DNA of 42,886 bases. Source: Saprospirales bacterium (GTDB lineage: Bacteria > Bacteroidota > Bacteroidia > Chitinophagales > Saprospiraceae). Below are positions 18,683 through 27,934 of this stretch, piece after piece. How positions within the stretch are numbered: position 1 is the first letter of the stretch; each line of letters starts with the position of its first letter. Both the position numbers and the translations under genes were made by a program. The notes under the pieces are model-generated. The model worked only from the letters and a program-made list of their open reading frames with translations, searched no databases and was not told where the DNA came from. The DNA lies in assembly GCA_016719895.1 (NCBI GenBank), contig JADJYG010000025.1:1-42886 (forward strand), read 5' to 3'.

Positions 18683-20755
18683 ATGAAACGATCTAAGTCA
18701 GACTACTCTTGTTTTCAAAAATACGCCCTGCTCCTGCTCCTCGTGAGTATGCAAGGCGGCTTGTCGGCCCAAATACCGGTCGGCGAGCCGCCTTGCCTTT
18801 TCGATGTGCTGCATCCCGCAGGAACGCTGCAAGCGGCAGAGTCGCGCATCGGCGCGGCAGTCGGCAAACAGAACCCAAACGGTGTAACAGAAAATAACGA
18901 CGACATCCGAATCGTCCCGGTGGTGGTACACGTCATCCACAATGGCGGCTCTGAAAACATCAGCAAGGCACAAATTGAGCGGCAAATTGAAATCCTGAAT
19001 GAAGACTATGGCAAATTGCCCGGCAGCCCCGGCGACGGCGCGGGCGTGGACACACGAGTGCGGTTTTGTTTGGCAAAAACAGACCCGCAGGGTCGCTGCA
19101 CCGACGGCATCGTGCGGCTGAAAACAACCCTGACCAACCACCAGCCGGTAGATAGGGGCCACCTTGAAAAACCTCTCGTTTTGGGACAACACCCGCTACC
19201 TGAATATGTATGTGGTCAAAAGCATTAGCGGCAACGTGGGCGGTTATTCTTCTTTTCCGCATTCACCGCCCGATGAAGACGGCCTTGTAGTGCGGCACAA
19301 CCTGTTTGGCGACAACGGAACGGCCGCAGCCTCCGGCGGACGGACGACGACGCACGAGGTAGGGCACTGGTTCGGGTTGTACCACACGTTCAACGGCGCC
19401 TGTGGACAGGATACCTGCGCCGACGGCGATTACGTGTGCGATACGCCGCCGGTAGCCAACCCTAATTTCGCCTGCAACCTGAACGCCAATTCCTGCGGAA
19501 ACGACAACCCCAACCTGCCCGACCAGGTGCGCAACTACATGGACTATACGCCCGACGAATGCAAAAATATGTTCACCCAGGGCAAAAAGACCGCATCACG
19601 GCCACGCTCGATACGGTTCGGACACTCATTTGGTCGCCCGACAATCTGGTTGCCACCGGCTGCGATAGCGCATACGTGGCGCCGCCAGTCTGTCCTGTTT
19701 CGGCGGATTTCGTCACGCTAACCCCGCAGGTGTGCCTCGGCGGGAAGGTTTATTTCATAGACCGCTCGCTGAACGCGGCGACTTCCTGGCAGTGGTTTTT
19801 CCCCGGCGGCACGCCCGCAAGTTCCGTTTTTCAAAATCCTACCGTGACTTACGACAGCCTGGGCACGTTTTCCGTCACGCTCATTGCCGCCAACAGCAAC
19901 GGTAGCGATACGCTCTTTTTGGAAAATTACATCAACGTCACCGAGCCGGGCATCGGCCAGTTGTTGCCTTTTTCAGCCAACTTCGACGACGGGATTTTCC
20001 CGCCGACAGGCGCGGAAATCTACAATCCCGACCTCGGCATCACCTGGGAGTTGGACTCGGCGGCTGCCCATTCGGCACCCTACTCTGCCCGCATTGACAA
20101 TTTGGTGAACACCAACTACGGCACCCGCGACGAAACCGTGTTGCCTTTCCTCGACCTGAGCACTTCCAACCCCGATTCGGCGCTGTTGCTGACTTTTTGG
20201 TGGGCTTACGCGCGCTCCGACCCGAATTATTCGGACGAACTCATTGTGCAGATTTCCAAAGACTGCGGGGTGAATTACACCAACATACTGACCCTGTCGG
20301 GCAACGCACTCGTGACCGGCCCGACACAGACTACACCGTTCATACCCACCACCGCGCAATGGAAAAAAGTGACGGTCAACCTTTTCCAATACAAAACCGA
20401 GCAGTATGTCAAAATCCGTTTCGTGAACGTAACGGACGGCGGCAACCGGCTGTATCTCGATGATATCCAAATCAACGGCGGCTTGGTGACGGCCACCGAC
20501 GAGCCGGGCCAATACGGATTGCCGCTGCGGTTGTTCCCAAATCCGGCTTTTGACCGTGTGCAGGTGCGGGCAAACGGAGGCTGGAACGAGCCGATGCACA
20601 TTCGCATATTTGATAGCGTGGGCCGGTTGCTGCGCGATTACGGCGCTGATGCTGCCAGTACGCTCGACTTGGCTGGGCTTCCCAATGGATTGCTTTTCGT
20701 AAAAATAGAATCCGCAGGGCGTATTGCGGGTTTTCGGTTAATGAAAGAAAAATAA
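18683..20755 (+). CDS. M43-family (pappalysin/cytophagalysin) zinc metalloprotease, PKD and T9SS domains (frame-broken)
   Basis: Three overlapping frames together encode one protein of about 690 aa. Signal peptide and propeptide come first, with VVVHVIHNGG, then the zinc motif HEVGHWFGLYH (19353-19385) with the Met-turn NYMDYTPDECKNMF. A PKD-like domain (FFPGGTPASSVFQNPTVTYDSLGTFSVTLIA), a jelly-roll-like domain and a T9SS sorting domain (LPLRLFPNPAFDRVQV) follow. Break 1 is at the G4 run 19155-19158; one G fewer restores RATLKNLSFWDN. Break 2 is at the G3 run 19580-19582; one G more restores FTQGQKDRITATLD, and the related fossil at 27872-27934 still has GGGG there. Secreted protein degradation or maturation of neighbouring surface proteins is plausible. 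Confidence 0.82.
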
Positions 20756-20760
20756 CGGAT

Positions 20761-21732
20761 ATGGAAGATTTTCCAAACTATCACCCCATGATTGTCCACT
20801 TCCCGATTGTGTTGCTGTTGCTGGCAGCAGTGATGCAGTTGGCGGGCTTTTTTGTAAAAAACAAGGGGTTCCACTACACAATTCTGGTTTTGGCGGTGCT
20901 GGGCTACACCTTAGCCTATTTTGCCGCCGCCTGGCGACACCCGCAAATCGAGCGGGAAGCGGTGAGCGCGGCGGTGCTGGCAATTTTTGACGAACACCAA
21001 TTCTATGCGCGTTGGTCGGTGTATCTGGGCGGCGCTGGAGCTGTGCTGAAAGGCGTCGAACTTTATTTTCGGCAGCGATTCTTTTTGGCTGCATTGACCG
21101 CATTGGCATTACTTGGCGCAGCGACGGCAGTCGCGGTTTCGGGGCATCACGGGGCTGAGTTGGTGCATAAACACGGGGTGGGGCCGAAGGGGGGATTTTT
21201 GAAAAAGAAGCCGGTTGTCGCTGCCCAGGCAGTGGTTTATGACAATCCGAATGCGATCGAAAACGACACCATGCCCAAAAGCATCAAAGCGATGACCGTC
21301 GGAAAAATCGAGGCGGTCACCGCGACCATTCAATATTCCTCCCCCAAAGTGCGCGGGCGGGCGATTTGGGGCGAATTGGTGCCGTTTGAAAAAGTGTGGG
21401 TCACGGGCGCGAACAATGCCACCTCCATCGAGTTCGACCGCGCCGTGGAAGTGGCCGGCACGGTGATTCCGGCGGGCAAGTATGCCTTTTTTACCATTCC
21501 CGGAAAGGAAACCTGGACGCTGATTTTGAACAAGAACTGGGAACAACACCTTGCGGATGAGTACGATCCGAAAGACGACGTGGTGCGCACGGAGGTCAAA
21601 CCTGAACCTGTTCCGCACACGGAACGATTGCAATATTTTGTGGAGCCTCCGATGGGCGATGCTGCCGACGGCGGTATTTCAATGGCTTGGGAAGCTTTGA
21701 AAATTCGGATGGCTGTAAAGGTTAAGTCTTGA
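20761..21732 (+). CDS. DUF2231-DUF2911 fusion membrane protein
   Basis: 323 aa. Residues 1-140 are a DUF2231-type membrane domain with about four helices, starting NYHPMIVHFPIVLLLLAAV (His8, His13) and ending SGHHGAELVHKHGVG (His129, His130), a conserved His pattern that could bind haem or metal. After a linker (145-178), residues about 180-322 match DUF2911: VTATIQYSSPKVRGRAIWG, VWVTGANNATSIEF, VIPAGKYAFFTIPG and a WTLILNKNW segment. DUF2911 proteins are usually separate secreted proteins, so the fusion would place that domain on the periplasmic side of the inner membrane. It follows the protease gene by 5 bases. Function unknown. Confidence 0.8.
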   Translation: MEDFPNYHPMIVHFPIVLLLLAAVMQLAGFFVKNKGFHYTILVLAVLGYTLAYFAAAWRHPQIEREAVSAAVLAIFDEHQFYARWSVYLGGAGAVLKGVELYFRQRFFLAALTALALLGAATAVAVSGHHGAELVHKHGVGPKGGFLKKKPVVAAQAVVYDNPNAIENDTMPKSIKAMTVGKIEAVTATIQYSSPKVRGRAIWGELVPFEKVWVTGANNATSIEFDRAVEVAGTVIPAGKYAFFTIPGKETWTLILNKNWEQHLADEYDPKDDVVRTEVKPEPVPHTERLQYFVEPPMGDAADGGISMAWEALKIRMAVKVKS

Positions 21733-21821
21733 ATTCTGTTTTCCGACCTGCGGACGCATTGCGACGCGCTGTGCAAATTCGGCGACAACCATCATATCAT
21801 GCATAAAATAGCGAAAAAGCC

Positions 21822-22670
21822 ATGACAATCAAACCAGTACTCGTTCCAATGCTCGCCGCTGCCTTTCTCGCATTGGCGAACGTTTCCCCTTCCCCACCTG
21901 GCCCTTGCGACTCACCCGTGGTAGGCGGGCACGCCGGCGCGCCGGGCGAAACCAGTTGCACGGGTTGCCACGGCGGCACGGCCAATACCGGCCCGGGCAG
22001 CCTGACGCTCACGCTCGGCGACACCACCTTGCTGTATTCGCCCGGCGAGACGTTTGACGCGACGGTCGTGATGAAACAGGCGGGGCGCGACAAGTTCGGG
22101 TTCGTCGGGCTGGCACTAAAAGATGCGGGCAACACGACCATCGGCACGTTTACGATTGACGACATGGTGCGCACCCGGACGTTCAACGACGGCCCGCGCA
22201 AATACGTATCGCACACGCCCTGCGGCGCCGATGCCGTTCCGCCCGACAGTCTTTCCTGGACATTTCATTGGAAAGCGCCCGCAACCAACGTGGGCAACAT
22301 TACGCTGTACTTGGCAGGGTTGGTCGCCAATCATAATCACGCCTTGAGCGGAGACGATACCTACACCTTGACGGTACACCTTGTGCCGGATTCTACCGTT
22401 TCAGGGGTGAAAGACCCAGCCTCGGCAAGTAGCCTTCGACTGTGGCCGAATCCGGCTTCCGAAGCGGTGTACTTCGCCCTCGAAGGCGCCAACAGCGGGC
22501 AAACGGTTCACCAAGCCGAAATCTGGTCGGCAGCCGGGCAGTTGGTGTGCATTACGGACCTTACGGAAAATAAATTGACGGTAGCAGGCTTGGAAGCGGG
22601 CGGTTATCGGCTGTTTTTGCGTGATGAGGATGGAGCGGTCATTGGGCAGGCGAATTTTGTGAAACTATAA
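21822..22670 (+). CDS. CxxCH, choice-of-anchor V-type (Reelin-like) protein with T9SS sorting domain
   Basis: 282 aa with N-terminal signal (about 1-24). The segment GGHAGAPGETSCTGCHGG carries a CxxCH motif (21957-21971) that could hold a c-type haem or another metal. A beta-sandwich domain with DKFGFVGLALKDAGNTTIG resembles the choice-of-anchor V/Reelin-like family. The last 75 residues (SLRLWPNPASEAVYFALEG ... GLEAGGYRLFLRDEDG) are a T9SS sorting domain. It is flanked by membrane redox-type proteins, so an electron-transfer role at the surface is possible but unproven. Confidence 0.75.
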   Translation: MTIKPVLVPMLAAAFLALANVSPSPPGPCDSPVVGGHAGAPGETSCTGCHGGTANTGPGSLTLTLGDTTLLYSPGETFDATVVMKQAGRDKFGFVGLALKDAGNTTIGTFTIDDMVRTRTFNDGPRKYVSHTPCGADAVPPDSLSWTFHWKAPATNVGNITLYLAGLVANHNHALSGDDTYTLTVHLVPDSTVSGVKDPASASSLRLWPNPASEAVYFALEGANSGQTVHQAEIWSAAGQLVCITDLTENKLTVAGLEAGGYRLFLRDEDGAVIGQANFVKL

Positions 22671-22683
22671 ACCTGTTCTTTTC

Positions 22684-23445
22684 ATGCACCATACCCGTCA
22701 ATACTACCTCCGTCGCTTGCACCGCTACATGGGCGTGACCATCGGGATTCAATTCTTGCTCTGGACGGTCGGCGGGCTTTATTTCAGTTGGTCGGACATG
22801 GACGAGATACACGGCGACTACCAGCGCCGACCGGCCCCGCTGCTTGTGCCGGATACGGCGGGCTGGGTATCGCCCTCGGTGGTCATGCAGAACCTGCGGG
22901 CAAAGGGTGAAAGCCCCGACAGCATCCTCGGCCTGCGCTTGGTGCCGGTGCTGGACGCGGTGTGCTGGCAGGTAGTTTTTATTGAAAAAAATGCCCGGCA
23001 CCGGCATCCGCGAAAAGTGCGACTGGCCGATGCCAAAACCGGTGCCCTGCGCCGGGCCTTGTCAAAAGAAGAAGCGGTGGAAGTCGCGGCCCGGCAATTC
23101 AACGGCACGCCGACCTTGAAGTCGGCAGTCTTTCTCGATGAAACGCCTCCCGGCCACGAGTACCGCCAGAATGCTTTGCCCGCCTGGGCCGTCACCTTTG
23201 AACACCCTTCCAAAACCATCGTGTACGTCGCTGCTGAATTGGGCACGGTGGAAAAATTTCGAAATGAAAAATGGCGCATTTTCGATTGGCTTTGGATGCT
23301 GCATGTCATGGATTACGAAAGCCGTGACCATATTGGCAACTGGCTTTTGCGGGCTTTTTCGGTGTTGGGGCTGTTGACCATTTGTTCGGGTTTTTCGTTG
23401 TTTGTAGTTACTTCACCGATGTTTCATAAACTGATTAGAAAATGA
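22684..23445 (+). CDS. PepSY-domain membrane protein
   Basis: 253 aa. An N-terminal membrane helix (about 16-35, MGVTIGIQFLLWTVGGLYFSW) precedes a periplasmic PepSY-like region (LSKEEAVEVAARQFNGTP, about 125-145). Two helices follow near the C-terminus (FDWLWMLHVMD ... GNWLLRAFSVLGLLTICSGFSLFVV), with His in LHVMDYESRDHIGNW as in PepSY-TM/iron-uptake proteins such as PiuB. It may carry electrons or help reduce metals at the inner membrane. Its stop overlaps the next start (ATGA at 23442-23445). Confidence 0.8.
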   Translation: MHHTRQYYLRRLHRYMGVTIGIQFLLWTVGGLYFSWSDMDEIHGDYQRRPAPLLVPDTAGWVSPSVVMQNLRAKGESPDSILGLRLVPVLDAVCWQVVFIEKNARHRHPRKVRLADAKTGALRRALSKEEAVEVAARQFNGTPTLKSAVFLDETPPGHEYRQNALPAWAVTFEHPSKTIVYVAAELGTVEKFRNEKWRIFDWLWMLHVMDYESRDHIGNWLLRAFSVLGLLTICSGFSLFVVTSPMFHKLIRK

Positions 23446-24896
23446 AGTCATGCGCCACATTGCCGAACATCCTGTTATACCTCGTTTTCGCCCTTTCGTA
23501 CCTTTCTCTCCCGGCGCAAACCACTGTGCAGTGGGCGGACTCAATCGTGGTTGTTTCCTCGTCACTGCCCGTCACCGCGCCCCGCATCGCCCTGCTACCC
23601 GACGGAACGCCATTGGTAACATGGGGAACGAGCGGCAACCCCTCCCAAATCTGGTGCTCCCGCTTTGAAGGTGGCGCATTCAGCACACCAGTAGGTATGA
23701 TTCAAAGCCCCGCTGAGCCAAGTTTGTTCGGTTTTGGCGGCTACGACGTGGCGGTGTCCGACAGCCAAGTATTCGTCGTTTTTGAGCAATTACAGCAGGG
23801 CATCATGTTGGTGAGGTCTTACGACGGCGGCCTCACGTTTGGCCCGCCCACCACGGTGCAAGGCCCTATTTCGGGCGGCTATGCCACCTTCTCGTCGGTA
23901 GTGGTGGACGGCACGGGCAACCCGGTGGTCAGTTACATCCACCACAAAAACGGAGTGACATACCACGTACGTAGCTCCACAGACGACGGCCTCTCCTTCA
24001 ATGAACCCGCTACGGCCAACGCACCCGCACCCGGTGGAGCTGTCTGCGAGTGCTGTACTTCCGACCTGTTGGCTTCGGGCGATTCTGTTTGGCTGCTGTT
24101 CCGCAACAACAACCAAAACCTCCGCGACATCTGGGTGAGCCGCTCCACCGATTTGGCGGCCACGTTCGACACGGCCACCGATGTGGACAATACGGACTGG
24201 GAACTCAATTTTTGCCCCATCGCTGGGCCGCATATGGCGCGTTCGGGCGACAGCCTCATTACGGTATGGATGAGCGCAGCGAGCGGCACAGGTCGTGTCT
24301 ATCTCAGCACGCTCCATGCCGGCACGATGCAGGCCGGGCAACAGTTCGGCTTCCCCACGCCCTTGGGGCCTCAAGCCGCTCAAAGCCAAGCAGACGTGGC
24401 CGCTATTGGCGACACGGTTGGGGTTGTTTTTTTGGAAAAGGCGAAAGAACTCGTGTTCCATTTTTCCACAAAAGGCACAGCAAACCTGACTGACCAAAGC
24501 ACTCGCTTCGCTGCGCCGGACCATACACTTCAATTGCCCTCATTGGCATTCCGCGACAGGGTTTTCCACCTGATTTATGTGGATGCCTCTGCCGAACAAG
24601 TGCTGTACCGGCAAGGGCGGCTGACCCTGATCAGCTCGACCGATGAACCGACAGCCGCATTGGGCATTTTGGTATTTCCCAACCCCTCCGTTCAAGCGGG
24701 CGGCTTTTGGGTCAAAAGCGAAGCCGAAGAGTTGCAAGAGATTTCCCTGTTCGATGTTTTTGGGGAAAAAATATTTGAAAAAAAAGCCGCCGGGCGCGAA
24801 ACCCTCGTGCCGACGGGCAATTTCCCGACGGGTATTTATTTTTTGAAAATAAAAACAGCACAAGGGGAGCTGTCACGCGAAATTGTGGTGCGGTAG
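23442..24896 (+). CDS. T9SS-secreted sialidase-like (BNR-repeat) beta-propeller with CECC motif
   Basis: 484 aa with signal peptide (1-25). Repeats of the BNR/sialidase type are seen (LVRSYDGGLTFGPP, VRSSTDDGLSFNEP, VSRSTDLAATFDTA). Between the second and third lies VCECCTSDLL; the CECC codons are 24045-24056. This cysteine cluster looks like a thiolate metal site or disulfide knot and is conserved in a group of such proteins as I recall. No sialidase catalytic Arg triad was identified, so hydrolase activity is not claimed. A T9SS sorting domain ends it (ILVFPNPSVQAGGFWV ... NFPTGIYFLKI). Confidence 0.72.
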   Translation: MKSCATLPNILLYLVFALSYLSLPAQTTVQWADSIVVVSSSLPVTAPRIALLPDGTPLVTWGTSGNPSQIWCSRFEGGAFSTPVGMIQSPAEPSLFGFGGYDVAVSDSQVFVVFEQLQQGIMLVRSYDGGLTFGPPTTVQGPISGGYATFSSVVVDGTGNPVVSYIHHKNGVTYHVRSSTDDGLSFNEPATANAPAPGGAVCECCTSDLLASGDSVWLLFRNNNQNLRDIWVSRSTDLAATFDTATDVDNTDWELNFCPIAGPHMARSGDSLITVWMSAASGTGRVYLSTLHAGTMQAGQQFGFPTPLGPQAAQSQADVAAIGDTVGVVFLEKAKELVFHFSTKGTANLTDQSTRFAAPDHTLQLPSLAFRDRVFHLIYVDASAEQVLYRQGRLTLISSTDEPTAALGILVFPNPSVQAGGFWVKSEAEELQEISLFDVFGEKIFEKKAAGRETLVPTGNFPTGIYFLKIKTAQGELSREIVVR

Positions 24897-24949
24897 GTTC
24901 AGAAGCATTTTCGACGTAAAAAAATTAAACTTCAAACACCATCGTCCTT

Positions 24950-25145
24950 CCAGTATTTTAAATTCACTACCATACGCTACCTCCCGCTCCTCGCCCTCTT
25001 GACCACCCACGCCATCTCTGCCCAAACGCTCACCGGTACGGTCACCGACCAGAAAGTCTACGGCCCCGGTTCCAACAAGGTGTAGCAGGACAATTTTTTC
25101 ACGAAGCAATGGCAAGTGCTGCCCAAAATGCTCGACTACCCCCTG
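24950..25145 (+). pseudogene. Fossil fragment of a copper-radical-oxidase paralogue with internal deletion
   Basis: The 389-base gap 24897-25285 holds no intact gene. In one frame it reads YLPLLALLTTHAISAQTLTG, then TVTDQKVYGPGSNKV, a TAG stop at 25083-25085, and QDNFFTKQWQVLPKMLDY. This aligns with two separate parts of the oxidase at 30118-32091: its signal peptide end (QTLTGTVT, residues 19-26) and DQEIYGPGTRKIKQFDLAAQ (180-199) through LPLMLDY. The residues between (27-179, 459 bases) are missing, the start codon is absent and a stop interrupts it. It lies just upstream of the second multicopper oxidase. Confidence 0.75.
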
Positions 25146-25285
25146 TGTTGCGCGCGCAGCATGGGGATTTTATTTTCTCTAAATTTTTTTCAGGCTCGTG
25201 CAACTTTTCGCCGCGCTGTGCTGCACTTGATTTTTTAGTTGTCGCTGTTTTGCGAATTCATTTTTAACGGCAATTTTTTCACACA

Positions 25286-26746
25286 ATGAAACTACGAATC
25301 AAATTACCCGGACTGGCGGTGATGGCGGCTTTGCTTGTGCTTTCTTGCGCGCGCTGCCAAAAAATGAACAACAGTGATGCAGCAACAGCCCGGAAAGTGG
25401 TGGAGCGCGGGTTTTCCAACCCGCTGGCAATCCCTGCCATTTTGAACGGCACCAACGCCGATTTCAGTGCCCAGCCCGGGACGGCTTCACTCGGAAGCGG
25501 CGTCACCGTCAATGCACTCGGCTATGGTAACGCGCCTATTCTTGGGCCGACAATTCGCATCAACCAGGGCGAGCAGTTCAATTTGGCTTTCACCAACAAT
25601 TTGGCTGAACCAACCAATGTCCACTGGCACGGCTTGGAAGTACCGGCTTCTCAAGACGGTTATCCGACCGATGTGACCATTCCCGGCGGCACTTTTCAGT
25701 ACGGTTTTCCGGTAAAAAATCGCCCCGGAACTTATTGGTATCATCCGCATCCCGACATGGCGACAGCCAGCCAGGCGTATCGTGGATTGGCTGGTTTTTT
25801 TCTTGTTTCCTCCACGGAGGAAGAAGCCTTGGGCCTGCCGACCGGGGAGTACGACGTGCCGCTGGTGGTTCAAGACAAGCGACTCGAAGGTGGACTGAAC
25901 TACAATCCCGACATAGATGATCTTAGCATCGGTATGTTCGGCGAATCGGTGTTGGTGAATGGTACGGTAGGGCCGGTATTGGAAGTTGCTACCAGAACGT
26001 ATCGGCTTCGACTCCTCAACGGTTCGAATGCCCGTATTTACAATTTTGCACTTTCGACCGGCGCCAAATTTCAGTTGATCGGCACGGATGGAGGTCTGCT
26101 CAACGCTCCTCTGGAATTATCGGCTATCCTGCTTGCACCCGGTGAACGAGCCGATGTGTTGGTCAATTTCAATGGCCTGGCAGTCGGTACCGATTTATAC
26201 CTGCAAAGCAATGCCTTTGCCGGCACGCCTTCACAAGGCACACAATCTTTTAAAATCTTGAAATTCAAGATTACCCGTCAAGAATCGGACAATTTCACAC
26301 CGCCTGTCTCTCTGATGCCCGTAGAGCTGTTGTCTGCTTCGCAGGCTGTGGCTACCCGTAAGTTCAATATCGGGCATACGATGGAACACGGCGGTATGTC
26401 GGGCATGGTCATGCACCCACTCGACGGTAAAACATTCGATCCCAACCGGCGCGACGAGGTAGTGAAAGCCGGAACGGTCGAAATCTGGGAATTCGACAAT
26501 ACCAACGGTGCAGAAACGCATCCGATGCACCTTCACGCCGGACAATTTCAGGTTCTCGATCGCAGCGGGGGGCGGGCTGTCGTACAACCCTGGGAAAAAG
26601 GATGGAAGGATACGGTATTGGCATTCCCCGGCGAAAAAGTGCGCATCATCGTCCGTTTTCCCGACCTCAAAGGCAAATTTGTCTTCCACTGCCACAATCT
26701 CGAACATGAGGACGCGGGGATGATGCTCAATTATGAAATTCAGTAA
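25286..26746 (+). CDS. Multicopper oxidase lipoprotein (CueO/laccase-like)
   Basis: 486 aa with lipoprotein signal (lipobox LVLSC, Cys21). Copper motifs are complete: HWHG (113-116), YHPHPDM (152-158), HPMHLH (412-417) and HCHNLEHEDAGMM (468-480). A Met/His-rich loop (HTMEHGGMSGMVMHP, 364-378) precedes domain three, as in cuprous oxidases. Unlike the first multicopper oxidase it has no T9SS domain and is probably membrane-anchored in the periplasm or on the outer membrane. Likely role: Cu(I) oxidation protecting the periplasm. Confidence 0.93.
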   Translation: MKLRIKLPGLAVMAALLVLSCARCQKMNNSDAATARKVVERGFSNPLAIPAILNGTNADFSAQPGTASLGSGVTVNALGYGNAPILGPTIRINQGEQFNLAFTNNLAEPTNVHWHGLEVPASQDGYPTDVTIPGGTFQYGFPVKNRPGTYWYHPHPDMATASQAYRGLAGFFLVSSTEEEALGLPTGEYDVPLVVQDKRLEGGLNYNPDIDDLSIGMFGESVLVNGTVGPVLEVATRTYRLRLLNGSNARIYNFALSTGAKFQLIGTDGGLLNAPLELSAILLAPGERADVLVNFNGLAVGTDLYLQSNAFAGTPSQGTQSFKILKFKITRQESDNFTPPVSLMPVELLSASQAVATRKFNIGHTMEHGGMSGMVMHPLDGKTFDPNRRDEVVKAGTVEIWEFDNTNGAETHPMHLHAGQFQVLDRSGGRAVVQPWEKGWKDTVLAFPGEKVRIIVRFPDLKGKFVFHCHNLEHEDAGMMLNYEIQ

Positions 26747-26787
26747 CACGCGAATTCATTCTCTTTTAAACATAAAATTGAACAACA

Positions 26788-27159
26788 ATGAAACATTTCA
26801 TGCCTGTATTCTTCGCACTGCTCCTGGTGGGTTTGGCCTTTACAGCCTGCAAAAAAGACGAGACGTTCACCGAGCAACTAACCGCCGAGTGGAATTCCAC
26901 TTCTATCAAAATTGATGGCGTTGCATCTCCTTCTGCTACGACCCTATTCCTTCATTTACAAACCGGGAACATTTTTGAAATTACCACCAATATCACACCA
27001 TTCACCCATCCCACATCCGGCTCATGGAGTGCCGACGAAGGCAACTCCAAACTCACATTGGCCGGGAATGTCTGGACAATTCACCACCTTGAAGGCAATA
27101 CCCTTCGCATTGCTAATATGGTGGACGGAAAAGAAGTCGAAATCGATTTGGAGAAGTAA
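26788..27159 (+). CDS. Small lipocalin-like lipoprotein
   Basis: 123 aa with lipoprotein signal (lipobox FTAC, then KKDE). The remainder, with LTAEWNSTSIKIDG and SWSADEGNSKLTLAGNVWTIHHLEGNTLRI, follows the pattern of lipocalin-like domains in Bacteroidota lipoproteins (W-x-hydrophobic strands, KLTL). It lies 41 bases after the multicopper oxidase. Ligand unknown. Confidence 0.7.
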   Translation: MKHFMPVFFALLLVGLAFTACKKDETFTEQLTAEWNSTSIKIDGVASPSATTLFLHLQTGNIFEITTNITPFTHPTSGSWSADEGNSKLTLAGNVWTIHHLEGNTLRIANMVDGKEVEIDLEK

Positions 27160-27181
27160 ATAATGTGGTAAAAAAAAACAC

Positions 27182-27832
27182 ATGAGCGGCACAACGTACA
27201 TTCCTGCACTACGATTCCATTGGCTGACGAAAATGTATGATGCCGTTGTTGGGCTATTTATGCCTGAACGTCGTTTTAAACAAGCCATGATCAGCCGGGC
27301 CGGGCTTTGTGGTGATGAAAAAATTTTGGACTTCGGTACCGGGACGGCTACACTATCGCTGATGTTGGAAAAGGCCCTTCCCGGATTGCAAATAACGGCT
27401 ATTGATGTGGATGAAAAGGTGCTGCGTATCGCCAAATCTAAAATCGGCGATACTGCTATTCAGTTAGTACATTATGGAGGAGAAAGGCTACCCTTCGAAA
27501 ACAATACCTTCGACTGTGTGGTGTCAAGTTTGGTCATGCACCATCTGACAGGCACTCAAAAGCAATCTGCATTCCGCGAAATATTACGGATAATACAACC
27601 CAAGGGCAGACTGGTCATCGCGGATTGGGGCCTTCCGGCCAACCGATCGCAACGGCTCCTTTTTTACCTGGTACAGTGGCTCGATGGGTTCGAAACCACT
27701 ACTGCCAATCTGCAAGGGTTGGTACCCAATATGATTTCAGCAGCCGGGTTCAGGGAAGTAATGCGGCACGAACGGTTTCAGACTGTTTTCGGAACCTTGG
27801 AGATACTTTCGGCAAGCAAGAAGGACCCGTGA
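27182..27832 (+). CDS. Class I SAM-dependent methyltransferase
   Basis: 216 aa. Motif I is ILDFGTGTATLSLML (about 48-62), motif II ITAIDVDEKVLRIAK and motif IV-like FDCVVSSLVMHHL with IQPKGRLVIADWG. This is the UbiE/Methyltransf_11-type small-molecule fold. The substrate cannot be told from sequence. It lies 22 bases downstream of the lipocalin-like gene. Unlike its neighbours it has no export signal, so acts in the cytoplasm. Confidence 0.85.
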   Translation: MSGTTYIPALRFHWLTKMYDAVVGLFMPERRFKQAMISRAGLCGDEKILDFGTGTATLSLMLEKALPGLQITAIDVDEKVLRIAKSKIGDTAIQLVHYGGERLPFENNTFDCVVSSLVMHHLTGTQKQSAFREILRIIQPKGRLVIADWGLPANRSQRLLFYLVQWLDGFETTTANLQGLVPNMISAAGFREVMRHERFQTVFGTLEILSASKKDP

Positions 27833-27849
27833 AGAGAATACCAATGGTT

Positions 27850-27934
27850 CAACAGGTAGATTTGCCGCTCGGACTGCAAAAATAAGTTTACACAGGGGCA
27901 AAAAGAACGCATGCTCGCTACCATTAAAAAGTAA
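27850..27934 (+). pseudogene. Fossil 3' end of an M43 protease gene
   Basis: From 27872 the frame reads DCKNKFTQGQKERMLATIKK and stops at TAA (27932-27934). It matches ECKNMFTQGQKDRITATL of the M43 protease at 18683-20755, including ten identical bases TGCAAAAATA. Upstream, 27850-27871 looks like a scrambled NYMDF-type Met-turn, and nothing of the catalytic domain remains. The stop overlaps the start of the next gene (TAATG). Confidence 0.65.

Noticed and set aside
17575..18684. Long open frame of 369 codons on the minus strand
   Set aside because: It lies opposite the NHL-propeller gene, has no recognisable domain and is a shadow of a codon-biased gene.
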